Positions 1 through 5,732 of a DNA stretch of 6,825 nt are shown piece after piece. The stretch is from NCBI GenBank assembly GCA_045579665.1, contig JAZNMO010000143.1, positions 1 to 6,825 of the forward strand, written 5' to 3'. The number at the start of each line of letters is the position of its first letter. Positions within the stretch are counted from its first letter, which is position 1. The notes below the pieces were generated by a model. It was not told the origin of the DNA. It ran no database searches and saw only the letters and a program-made list of their open reading frames with translations. The position numbers were made by a program, and so were the translations under genes. This stretch comes from COE1 sp045579665. GTDB taxonomy: Bacteria > Bacillota > Clostridia > Lachnospirales > Lachnospiraceae.

Positions 1-666
1 GCAAATCCATGTGTTGGTAGATTCTCTGATATCCTTATTAGTAAGAAGGGTACTACAATTCTTACTGAGGTTCCTGAGATGTTCGGAGCTGAGACAATTC
101 TGATGAATCGTTGTGAGAATCAGGGATTGTTCGACAAGACAGTTAAGTTGATTAATGACTTCAAGAATTATTTCAAGAGTCATAATCAGACCATATATGA
201 GAATCCTTCACCGGGTAACAAGAAGGGTGGTATTTCTACATTAGAGGATAAGTCACTTGGATGTACCCAGAAGTCAGGAAGTGCTATTGTAAAGGGCGTT
301 CTTGCATATGGTGAAGTAGTGAGCACACCTGGACTTAATCTTTTAAGTGCACCGGGTAATGACCTTGTTGCTTCAACAGCTTTGGCAGCAAGCGGAGCTC
401 ATATCGTATTATTTACAACAGGACGTGGAACACCGTTTGCATGTCCGGTACCTACTATGAAGATTTCAAGTAACTCTACACTTGCAGGTAAGAAGGATAA
501 TTGGATTGACTTTAATGCGGGTGTTGTGGCAGAGGGCGAAGATCTTGATGTTGCAGGACAGAGATTATTTGAGGAAGTAGTAGCAATCGCTTCCGGTAAG
601 GAAGTTAAGAGTGAGAAAGCCGGTTTCCATGACATGGCTATCTTTAAACAGGGCGTTACACTGTAA
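1..666 (+). CDS. uxaA: Altronate dehydratase, C-terminal part (cut by window start)
   Basis: UxaA removes water from D-altronate to give 2-keto-3-deoxygluconate (KDG) in the cytoplasmic galacturonate pathway. The frame is open from base 1 to TAA at 664-666, giving 221 residues; the family is usually near 500, so the N-terminal SAF domain and the first part of the catalytic domain lie outside the window. The visible part matches the family: ANPCVGRFSD at the edge, an ILTEVPEMFGAE segment, LGCTQKSG in the middle, FTTGRGTPFACP, and the typical tail MAIFKQGVTL. The ATG at 79 falls inside the conserved PEMFGAE motif, so it is not the true start. The gene sits 53 bases before kdgK with no terminator between them, so the two are probably cotranscribed. 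The family assignment is recognition from motifs; the pathway role is supported by the three downstream genes. Confidence 0.92.
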   Translation, partial: ANPCVGRFSDILISKKGTTILTEVPEMFGAETILMNRCENQGLFDKTVKLINDFKNYFKSHNQTIYENPSPGNKKGGISTLEDKSLGCTQKSGSAIVKGVLAYGEVVSTPGLNLLSAPGNDLVASTALAASGAHIVLFTTGRGTPFACPVPTMKISSNSTLAGKKDNWIDFNAGVVAEGEDLDVAGQRLFEEVVAIASGKEVKSEKAGFHDMAIFKQGVTL

Positions 667-719
667 GAAACAGTGAGCACATATGAAATAATGATAAGAA
701 TAATGGAGGAATATTTATC

Positions 720-1754
720 ATGAGTAAAAAAGTAGTTACTATGGGTGAGATTATGTTAAGACTTTCTACACCTAACAACGAGAAGTTTATCCAGGCAGAC
801 GAGTTTGATGTATGCTACGGTGGTGGAGAGGCAAACGTAGCAGTTTCTCTTGCAAACTATGGACATGACGCTGAGTTCGTTACAGCAGTACCGGACAATG
901 AAATCGGTGAGTGTGCAATCGCTGCTTTAAGAAAATACAATGTAGGAACAAAGAACATCGCTAAGTGTGGTGAGAGACTTGGTATCTATTTCTTAGAGTC
1001 AGGTTCTTCTATGAGACCTTCAAAGGTTGTTTACGATAGAGCTCATTCTTCTATCTCTACAGCTACAGCAGCAGATTTCGATTTCGATAAGATTTTCGAA
1101 GGTGCTGATTGGTTCCACTTTACAGGAATTACTCCAGCTGTTTCTGATGCTGCTGCAGTATTAACAGAGGAAGCTTTAAAGGCTGCTAAGAGACATGGCG
1201 TTACAGTTTCTGTAGACTTAAACTTCAGAAAGAAGTTATGGTCATCTGAGAAGGCTCAGAAGGTTATGACAAACTTAATGCAGTACGTTGACGTATGTAT
1301 CGGAAACGAAGAGGACGCTGAGTTAGTATTAGGCTTCAAGCCTGGTAACACAGACGTCACAAGTGGTGAGTTAGAGCTTGCTGGTTACAAGTCAATCTTC
1401 GAGCAGATGGTTGAGAAGTTCAACTTCAAGTATGCAGTTTCTTCTCTTCGTGTATCTCACTCAGCATCTGACAATGGTTGGTCAGCTTGTATCTACAACG
1501 GCGAGACAAAGGAATTCTATCACTCTAAGGAATACAGCATTCATCCAATCGTTGACCGTGTAGGTGGTGGAGATTCATTCGCAGGTGGTGTTATCTGTGG
1601 TCTTTTAGACGGAAAGAACTTCAAGGATGCTCTTGAGTTCGGTGTTGCTGCATCTGCATTAAAGCACACAATTCCTGGTGACTTCAACCTTGTATCTAGA
1701 AAAGAAGTTGAAACTCTTGCAGGCGGAGACGCTTCAGGACGTGTTCAAAGATAA
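720..1754 (+). CDS. kdgK: 2-keto-3-deoxygluconate kinase (PfkB family)
   Basis: KdgK phosphorylates KDG with ATP to give 2-keto-3-deoxy-6-phosphogluconate (KDPG), the substrate of the aldolase encoded downstream. The 344-residue protein has the ribokinase/PfkB plan. A substrate-lid start, GEIMLRLSTP, is at residues 9-18, and signature 1, GGGEANVAVSLANYG, is at 34-48. The DRAHSS region at 106-111 and SVDLNFRKKLW at 164-174 are typical of KDG kinases. Signature 2, VGGGDSFAGG, is at 281-290, with the likely catalytic base D285. The C-terminus GGDASGRVQR is typical of Firmicutes KdgK. GGAGGA at 705-710 lies 9 bases before the ATG, fixing the start. It lies between uxaA and the kduD-like gene, matching its pathway position. 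An alternative sugar kinase role is possible within PfkB but unlikely in this context. Confidence 0.93.
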   Translation: MSKKVVTMGEIMLRLSTPNNEKFIQADEFDVCYGGGEANVAVSLANYGHDAEFVTAVPDNEIGECAIAALRKYNVGTKNIAKCGERLGIYFLESGSSMRPSKVVYDRAHSSISTATAADFDFDKIFEGADWFHFTGITPAVSDAAAVLTEEALKAAKRHGVTVSVDLNFRKKLWSSEKAQKVMTNLMQYVDVCIGNEEDAELVLGFKPGNTDVTSGELELAGYKSIFEQMVEKFNFKYAVSSLRVSHSASDNGWSACIYNGETKEFYHSKEYSIHPIVDRVGGGDSFAGGVICGLLDGKNFKDALEFGVAASALKHTIPGDFNLVSRKEVETLAGGDASGRVQR

Positions 1755-1756
1755 GA

Positions 1757-1845
1757 GCATGAAAAGAAATTCTAAGGCGACGAGATTCGTCGCCTAAGAA
1801 TTACTATATTTCATGCAGGAAGAATGTTTCGTGGAAACATTCTTC
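1757..1845 (+). terminator. Tandem long hairpins after kdgK (attenuator or RNA stabiliser)
   Basis: Two strong hairpins follow the kdgK stop codon. The first pairs 1769-1783 with 1787-1801 (14 of 15 positions, core GGCGACGA, 3-base loop) and is enclosed by an outer 8-bp stem, GCATGAAA 1757-1764 with TTTCATGC 1809-1816. The second pairs 1819-1830 perfectly with 1834-1845 around a GTG loop. Neither is followed by a long T run (only TTAAT after the second), so full termination is doubtful. Partial termination, 3'-end protection or an RNA processing site are all possible. The base pairing is directly visible; the role is inferred. Confidence 0.6.
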
Positions 1846-1857
1846 TTAATCAAATTG

Positions 1858-1915
1858 ACTCCGGAACAGTGGTAAAGCCACGACTTATGCGAAGCATAAG
1901 GATTTTGGAGTTGAC
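1858..1915 (+). promoter_or_regulatory. Structured leader before the kduD-like gene
   Basis: A possible three-way junction precedes the ribosome binding site. ACTCC 1858-1862 can close with GGAGT (about 1908-1912). Inside are a small hairpin, GTGG 1869-1872 with CCAC 1878-1881, and a hairpin CTTATGC 1884-1890 with GCATAAG 1894-1900 around a GAA loop. TTGACT occurs both at 1855-1860 and at 1911-1916, but no good -10 box lies at the right distance from either. The order of parts resembles the leader before the aldolase gene. It matches no riboswitch class I recognise. Confidence 0.4.
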
Positions 1916-1947
1916 TATAAATCATTTAAAAACAGGAGGACATAATT

Positions 1948-2751
1948 ATGGCAAACACAAATCCATTTTCACTTGACGGAAAAATCGCTCTTGTAACAGG
2001 TGCTTCTTACGGTATCGGATTTTCTATCGCTAAGGCTTTAGCAGGTGCCGGAGCAACTATCGTTTTCAACGATATCAAGCAGGAGCTTGTAGATAAGGGA
2101 CTTGCAGCATATAAGGAAGAGGGCATTGAGGCTCACGGATATGTATGTGACGTTACAGATGAAGATGCTGTAAACGCTATGGTAGCTACAATCGAGAAGG
2201 AAGTTGGCGTTATTGATATTCTTGTTAACAACGCTGGTATCATTAAGAGAATTCCTATGTGCGAGATGACAGCTGCTGAGTTCAGACAGGTAATTGATGT
2301 AGACTTAAATGCACCATTTATCGTTTCTAAGGCAGTTATTCCTTCAATGATTAAGAAGGGACATGGTAAGATTATTAACATCTGTTCAATGATGTCAGAG
2401 CTTGGTCGTGAGACAGTATCTGCATATGCAGCAGCTAAGGGCGGATTAAAGATGTTAACAAAGAATATTTGTTCAGAGTACGGTGAGTTCAATATTCAGT
2501 GTAACGGTATTGGACCTGGTTATATCGAGACTCCTCAGACAGCTCCTCTTCGTGAGAGACAGGCTGATGGTTCTAGACATCCATTCGATTCATTCATCGT
2601 TGCTAAGACTCCAGCTGGAAGATGGTTACAGCCAGACGAGTTAGGCGGACCAGCAGTATTCCTTGCTTCAGACGCATCTAACGGTGTAAATGGACATATT
2701 CTTTATGTTGACGGTGGTATCTTAGCATACATCGGAAAGCAGCCTAAATAA
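1948..2751 (+). CDS. kduD: Short-chain dehydrogenase, KduD / gluconate 5-dehydrogenase type
   Basis: This 267-residue protein is a classical NAD(P)-dependent SDR. It has the cofactor motif TGASYGIG at 17-24 and NNAG at 94-97. The catalytic tetrad is N121, S147, Y160 and K164 (YAAAK), with the expected S-to-Y spacing of 13. A family-typical IGPGYIETPQT segment follows. Close relatives are usually annotated gluconate 5-dehydrogenase (IdnO). In this KDG-centred cluster the more likely reaction is reversible reduction of 3-deoxy-D-glycero-2,5-hexodiulosonate to KDG (KduD or streptococcal DhuD), linking unsaturated uronates from pectin or glycosaminoglycan lyases to KdgK. AGGAGG at 1934-1939, 8 bases before the ATG, fixes the start. 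No kduI or dhuI isomerase gene is in the window. The fold assignment is firm; the exact substrate is an inference from context. Confidence 0.85.
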   Translation: MANTNPFSLDGKIALVTGASYGIGFSIAKALAGAGATIVFNDIKQELVDKGLAAYKEEGIEAHGYVCDVTDEDAVNAMVATIEKEVGVIDILVNNAGIIKRIPMCEMTAAEFRQVIDVDLNAPFIVSKAVIPSMIKKGHGKIINICSMMSELGRETVSAYAAAKGGLKMLTKNICSEYGEFNIQCNGIGPGYIETPQTAPLRERQADGSRHPFDSFIVAKTPAGRWLQPDELGGPAVFLASDASNGVNGHILYVDGGILAYIGKQPK

Positions 2752-2771
2752 AGGACATAAGTGAGAAGTGC

Positions 2772-2832
2772 AAAGAAATGTAAAAATACACCGAGCAAGC
2801 TTGCTTGTAGAGGAGTGTTTTTGCATTTCTTT
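2772..2832 (+). terminator. Long hairpin after the kduD-like gene
   Basis: Bases 2772-2789 pair with 2815-2832 over 18 positions (16 Watson-Crick, 2 G-U). The 25 bases between them hold a smaller hairpin, CGAGCA/TGCTTG, around the tetraloop AGCT. The T run lies inside the stem rather than after it, and the hairpin is followed by ATAGGGT, so it is not a standard terminator in the + direction. It may attenuate, stabilise or be processed. Together with the hairpins after kdgK it suggests that transcript levels are set separately for each gene. Confidence 0.5.
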
Positions 2833-2835
2833 ATA

Positions 2836-2895
2836 GGGTGAACAACCCAGCTTATGATTTGCTTGTCAAATCATAAGAAAGCGCTTCGGAGTAAA
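2836..2895 (+). promoter_or_regulatory. Structured leader before the KDPG aldolase gene
   Basis: A small hairpin (GGGT 2836-2839 with ACCC 2845-2848) is followed after two bases by a perfect 11-bp hairpin, CTTATGATTTG 2851-2861 with CAAATCATAAG 2867-2877 and loop CTTGT. Then come GGAGT at about 2888-2892, an A/T-rich stretch and the ribosome binding site. The plan matches the leader before the kduD-like gene. The hairpin overlaps an in-frame ATG at 2854, which is another reason to reject that start. Confidence 0.4.
2876..2889. promoter_or_regulatory. Possible cre-like (CcpA) operator
   Basis: AGAAAGCGCTTCGG agrees with the common cre consensus TGWAARCGYTWNCW at about 11 of 14 positions and contains the 8-bp palindrome AAGCGCTT. 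It lies 27 bases before the aldolase start codon. A site here would act as a roadblock or from an internal promoter. The match is by eye and could be chance, because part of the palindrome also borders the preceding hairpin. Confidence 0.25.
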
Positions 2896-2916
2896 TATAA
2901 AAAGGAGAAATATGAA

Positions 2917-3879
2917 ATGAACGCAGTTTTAGAGCAGATTTCAAAGATTGGTATTGTACCGGTTGTAGTATTAGATGATGCTAAGGACGCAAAGCCATTA
3001 GCAGAAGCTTTAATTAAGGGTGGACTTCCATGTGCAGAGGTTACTTTCAGAACAGCTGCAGCTGAAGAGTCTATCAGAATTATGGCATCAGAGTTCCCTG
3101 AGATGTTAGTTGGTGCAGGTACTGTATTAACAACAGAGCAGGTTGACCGTGCTGTAAATGCAGGTGCTAAGTTTATCGTTAGCCCTGGTTTAAATCCTAA
3201 GATTGTTAAGTATTGTGTTGAGAAGGGTATCCCTGTAACACCTGGTACAGCAAATCCTTCAGACGTAGAGCAGGCAATCGAGTTAGGTCTTGAGGTTGTT
3301 AAGTTCTTCCCGGCTGAGGCAGCTGGCGGATTAAATATGATTAAGTCTATGGCAGCTCCATATACACAGATGAAGTTCATGCCTACAGGCGGAATCACAG
3401 CTAAGAACATCTGTGAGTATCTTGCATTTGATAAGATTATCGCTTGTGGTGGTTCTTGGATGGTTAACAAGGCACTTGTTACAGAAGGTAAGTATGATGA
3501 GATTCAGGCTCTTACAGAGGAAGCTGTTAGAACAATGCTTGGTTTCGAGTTAAGACACATCGGTGTTAACTGCGAGAACGAGGCAGAGGCTGATTCTGTA
3601 GCTTCTAAGTTTGATAACTTATTCGGTTTCACAAAGAAGGTTGGAAACAGCTCTATCTTTGCTGGTATCGAAGTAGAGGCTATGAAGAGTGTTGGACGTG
3701 GTGCTAACGGACATCTTGCAATTGGAACAAACAGTGTTGTTCGTGCTAAGAATTACCTTGAGTCTGTTAAGGGTGTTAAGTTCATCGAAGAGTCAGCAGT
3801 TGTTAAGAATGGTAAGTTAATTGCTATTTACATGGAAGACCAGATTGGTGGATTTGCAGTACATCTTGTACAGAAATAA
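2917..3879 (+). CDS. eda: KDPG/KHG aldolase with C-terminal VOC-like domain
   Basis: The enzyme cleaves KDPG to pyruvate and glyceraldehyde 3-phosphate, the last step of the uronate pathway here. Of 320 residues, about 1-208 form the class I aldolase. It has E41 in the AEVTFRT motif, R45, GAGTVL at 66-71, the Schiff-base lysine K129 in VVKFFPAE, and phosphate-binding TGGI 157-160 and GGSWM 178-182. About 211-320 is an added domain resembling the vicinal oxygen chelate (glyoxalase) fold: HIGVN at 214-218, FAGIEVEAMK near 248-257, GHLAIGT at 265-271, and GGFAVHLVQK at the end. H214, E254, H266 and H316 could be metal ligands. Ordinary Eda is about 210 residues. GGAG at 2904-2907, 9 bases before ATG 2917, supports this start over the in-frame ATG at 2854. 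The role of the extra domain is unknown. Confidence 0.92.
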   Translation: MNAVLEQISKIGIVPVVVLDDAKDAKPLAEALIKGGLPCAEVTFRTAAAEESIRIMASEFPEMLVGAGTVLTTEQVDRAVNAGAKFIVSPGLNPKIVKYCVEKGIPVTPGTANPSDVEQAIELGLEVVKFFPAEAAGGLNMIKSMAAPYTQMKFMPTGGITAKNICEYLAFDKIIACGGSWMVNKALVTEGKYDEIQALTEEAVRTMLGFELRHIGVNCENEAEADSVASKFDNLFGFTKKVGNSSIFAGIEVEAMKSVGRGANGHLAIGTNSVVRAKNYLESVKGVKFIEESAVVKNGKLIAIYMEDQIGGFAVHLVQK

Positions 3880-3892
3880 TGAATAAGTAATG

Positions 3893-3921
3893 AAGGCACC
3901 GCTTTTGAAGTGGTGCCTTTT
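3893..3921 (+). terminator. Rho-independent terminator of the uronate cluster
   Basis: A 12-bp stem (AAGGCACCGCTT 3893-3904 with AAGTGGTGCCTT 3908-3919, one G-U pair, loop TTG) runs into TTTT then AT. It starts 13 bases after the aldolase stop codon and is the most convincing end of the uronate operon. Confidence 0.85.
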
Positions 3922-4021
3922 ATGTACATGAACGCATGAGAAAGTTACAGTATTGCTGTTTATGTTCGGTACGCAAGCAGATTTGGAATGCTTGATTTAA
4001 TTAGAAAGGTATGGTAGTTGT

Positions 4022-4441
4022 ATGTTTGATAGTAATTGTTCATATTGTGCAGAGGGAGAGCTTGTTGCAAAATTCGGTATTAAGATTTGTGAGTTAAATG
4101 CTTCTAAGGTATATCTTTTTAAGGAGCAGAGTCACAAGGGTAGAGTGATTGTAGCAAGTAAGTTTCATGTAAGCGAGATGATTGAGCTTACAGAGGAAGA
4201 GAGAAATGCTTTCTTTGCAGATGTTAATCATGTGGCAAATGCAATTCATAAGGCATTTGCACCGGATAAGGTAAATTATGGTGCGTATGGCGATACAGGT
4301 CATCACTTACATTTCCACCTTGTACCAAAGTATAAGGACGAGTTTGAGTGGGGCGGTACTTTCGCTATGGACCCTAAGCAGAAGACATTAACAGATGCAG
4401 AATACGCAGAGTTAATTGATGAGTTAAAGAAATATTTATAA
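4022..4441 (+). CDS. HIT-family (histidine triad) nucleotide-binding protein
   Basis: HIT proteins hydrolyse or transfer nucleotidyl groups from substrates such as AMP-lysine, Ap4A or nucleoside phosphoramidates in the cytoplasm. This 139-residue protein has the full triad, HLHFHLV, at 95-101, with H97 the likely nucleophile, followed by PK. An N-terminal CSYC (C6 and C9) with H49 and H94 could bind zinc, as in zinc-containing HIT proteins. The length is normal. The upstream GAAAGG at about 4004-4009 is a modest ribosome binding site 12 bases from the ATG; the nearby ATG at 4011 is out of frame. Terminators on both sides imply a single-gene transcript, so the neighbours give no clue to substrate. 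The family is clear, but the branch (Hint or Fhit type) cannot be settled by eye, so no symbol is given. Confidence 0.9.
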   Translation: MFDSNCSYCAEGELVAKFGIKICELNASKVYLFKEQSHKGRVIVASKFHVSEMIELTEEERNAFFADVNHVANAIHKAFAPDKVNYGAYGDTGHHLHFHLVPKYKDEFEWGGTFAMDPKQKTLTDAEYAELIDELKKYL

Positions 4442-4449
4442 GTGAGAAG

Positions 4450-4488
4450 GCATATACATGAAATAGTTATTTCTTGTATATGCTTTTT
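4450..4488 (+). terminator. Rho-independent terminator of the HIT gene
   Basis: A 16-position arm at 4450-4465 pairs with 4468-4483 with one T-T mismatch (GCATATACA with TGTATATGC at the base). The tip opens into a small loop, and TTTTT follows at 4484-4488. It begins 9 bases after the HIT stop codon. Confidence 0.85.
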
Positions 4489-4747
4489 GGCAGTTTAGGA
4501 AATGTATAAGAGAAAATCATTCAACAAAAACCAGTAAGAATGATTCTTGTATGGTGTTATAGCCAGGGAATACATTTATTATTTGAGTGATGAATGTAAG
4601 GCATGTACACATATGCAAATTTTCAGTTTTTTAGTGTGTTAAAGAACGCAAAAAACATATGTATTTCACAAAAAGACAATAAAACAGTAATTTCTACATA
4701 TTGCACAAATTGAATGTTCAAAAAAACTGTAGAAGTGAAGTAAATGA

Positions 4748-4761
4748 CAAAAATATTTTTG
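4748..4761. promoter_or_regulatory. Perfect 14-bp palindrome, possible operator
   Basis: CAAAAATATTTTTG is its own reverse complement and lies 4 bases before the candidate -35 box of the HPr-like gene. That position suits a dimeric regulator. A/T-rich palindromes also arise by chance, so this is tentative. Confidence 0.3.
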
Positions 4762-4765
4762 GGGC

Positions 4766-4794
4766 TTGCATAGGTAGACATAATGCGCAATAAT
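4766..4794 (+). promoter_or_regulatory. Candidate sigma-A promoter for the HPr-like gene
   Basis: TTGCAT (4766-4771) is followed after exactly 17 bases by AATAAT (4789-4794, 5 of 6 to TATAAT). It would start transcription around 4801, leaving a leader of about 65 bases. The -35 match is only partial. Confidence 0.4.
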
Positions 4795-4866
4795 AAGCAT
4801 GTAAAGTGTAATAAGGAATGCCTTGTACAACAATGAAGAGGGGCAAGGTTGGAAAAGGAGTAAAAA

Positions 4867-5103
4867 ATGGGAATTAAAGTTTTATTGAATTCAGTAGAAA
4901 AGGTGAAAGGATTCATCGACATCACAAGAAGTGCGTCTTTTGAAATTGACTTAATCAGTGGAAGAAATACATACTTGGATGCGAAGTCTTTATTGGGAGT
5001 ATTGAGCTGTGATTGCAGTAAGCCTTTGATATTGGATATCCATGCAGATGAAGAAGAGAAAGAAGAGTTCATTACCAGATTAGAAGAATATGTGGTAGCT
5101 TAA
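4867..5103 (+). CDS. HPr-fold protein lacking the active-site histidine (Crh-like)
   Basis: The 78-residue protein aligns with HPr of the phosphotransferase system. The strongest match is AKSLLGVLS at 39-47, the counterpart of the HPr regulatory segment KSIMGVMS, so S41 falls at HPr Ser46. It is followed by PLILDIHADEEE, the usual last strand and start of the final helix. The stretch that should carry the HAR(P) phosphorylation site (about residues 10-14, VEKVK) has no histidine; the only histidine is H58. It therefore cannot act as a normal phosphocarrier. Like Bacillus Crh it might be phosphorylated on serine by HPr kinase and work with CcpA, but that is inference. AAGGAG at 4855-4860, 6 bases before the ATG, supports the start. 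It is a single gene between its own promoter and terminator. Confidence 0.8.
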   Translation: MGIKVLLNSVEKVKGFIDITRSASFEIDLISGRNTYLDAKSLLGVLSCDCSKPLILDIHADEEEKEEFITRLEEYVVA

Positions 5104-5122
5104 TTGCATAATAGATAACGAT

Positions 5123-5153
5123 GAGAGAAAGCGAAAGCTTTCTCTCTTTTTTT
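5123..5153 (+). terminator. Rho-independent terminator of the HPr-like gene
   Basis: A perfect 10-bp stem (GAGAGAAAGC 5123-5132 with GCTTTCTCTC 5137-5146) with a GAAA tetraloop runs into TTTTTTT at 5147-5153. It is a textbook terminator 19 bases after the stop codon. The large inverted-repeat element begins 6 bases later. Confidence 0.93.
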
Positions 5154-5159
5154 ATGAAG

Positions 5160-5184
5160 TTGACAAATTTGGGTTTGTCGAGCT
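5160..5184 (+). repeat. Left terminal inverted repeat of the element
   Basis: This 25-base repeat starts TTGACAAATTTGGG and ends GTCGAGCT. It is the reverse complement of 5733-5757 at 24 of 25 positions (A/G difference at the fourth base). The first six bases happen to be a perfect -35 box (TTGACA), but no -10 box lies 16-18 bases downstream. GGTTGTCGAGC, close to its inner part, recurs at the element centre (about 5426-5436). Confidence 0.9.
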
Positions 5185-5199
5185 CTCTCGCCGCCCACC

Positions 5200-5413
5200 C
5201 TAACAGGTTTCATTCGAAAGCGAGAGCTTCGGGCTAAGAGTTTCTAGGTGCTTTTATATAGATGTTCTCTACGTACGAAACCGGCGGCGATTCGCCATCC
5301 TTGGCTCAGATTGCCGCCTACTGCCTCCATCCGGTCGGCAGTTTCCTATATGTACAAAAAGCACTAAGAAACTCTAACACCCTGCGCAATGCTTTCTTCA
5401 TGAAACCTGTTAG
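5200..5413. repeat. Arm 1 of the element, long imperfect hairpin
   Basis: The base is a perfect 14-bp stem, CTAACAGGTTTCAT 5200-5213 with ATGAAACCTGTTAG 5400-5413. Further up, AGAGTTTCT 5237-5245 pairs with 5367-5375, and GTGCTTTT 5248-5255 pairs with 5357-5364. Local hairpins include one capped by a GNRA-type GAGA tetraloop (5215-5231) and GGCG/CGCC at 5286-5296. Local hairpins with stable loops favour a role as folded RNA or single-stranded DNA. Confidence 0.8.
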
Positions 5414-5460
5414 TGCTTGCGCCTAGGTTGTCGAGCAAATTCGACATACCGATATCTCAA

Positions 5461-5726
5461 GCTTCGCCTGGCTGATACGAAAGAACAGACTCTATTTGTC
5501 GTAAAAAGTATTGTGGAGAGTATTTAGTGGTTCTTGATGTTTTTGGAGTACACAGCAAGCCGCCGCCTGGACGAAGGGGGCAGCAGCCAATTGAGCCATG
5601 GATGGCGAATCGGCTGCGATTGCGTACGTTTTAGAACACTTAAACAAAAACATCTAGAACCACTTATACTCGAAACTCTAACTTTTGAGACAAATAGAGT
5701 CTGCTTGTGTATCAGTCAGGCAAAGC
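5461..5726. repeat. Arm 2 of the element, long imperfect hairpin
   Basis: The base pairs 5461-5478 with 5709-5726 (16 of 18 identical after reverse complement). Next is a perfect 15-bp stem, CAGACTCTATTTGTC 5486-5500 with 5689-5703, then AGTGGTTCTTGATG... 5526-5545 with 5645-5664 (19 of 20). The tip, about 5550-5640, is G+C-rich and carries GCAGCC/GGCTGC. Confidence 0.85.
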
Positions 5727-5732
5727 GGGAAC

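Larger units (their letters stand above)
4489..4866. other. 378-base non-coding leader region before the HPr-like gene
   Basis: No credible gene is seen here; short open frames lack ribosome binding sites. The region is A/T-rich. It holds a weak hairpin (AATCATTC 4515-4522 with GAATGATT 4538-4545), a 9-bp inverted repeat around a 29-base loop (4690-4698 with 4728-4736, core TTCTACA/TGTAGAA), a perfect 14-bp palindrome at 4748-4761, and a candidate promoter at 4766-4794. Its length is large for a 78-residue gene, which hints at regulation or at a decayed gene. Confidence 0.5.

Noticed and set aside
79..81. ATG 79 as the start of uxaA
   Set aside because: The frame is open from base 1 and the upstream residues are conserved family sequence, so the gene is cut by the window.
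2854..2916. N-terminal extension of the aldolase from ATG 2854
   Set aside because: The extension overlaps a perfect hairpin, has no family similarity and no ribosome binding site; ATG 2917 has GGAG at 9 bases and gives the normal Eda start.
2871..3470. 199-codon minus-strand frame opposite the aldolase
   Set aside because: It is the antisense of conserved aldolase codons, with no domain and no ribosome binding site.
3974..3994. CAAGCA...TGCTTG inverted repeat before the HIT gene
   Set aside because: It is only 6 bp with a 9-base gap; too short to support a regulatory call without conservation.
4623..5072. 149-codon minus-strand frame opposite the HPr-like gene
   Set aside because: It is antisense to a recognisable HPr-fold gene and runs through its promoter region, with low-complexity serine/phenylalanine content typical of A/T-rich shadows.
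5160..5165. TTGACA at the element's left end as a promoter -35 box
   Set aside because: The sequence 16-18 bases downstream is G/C- and CT-rich with no -10 box; the hexamer is explained by the terminal repeat.
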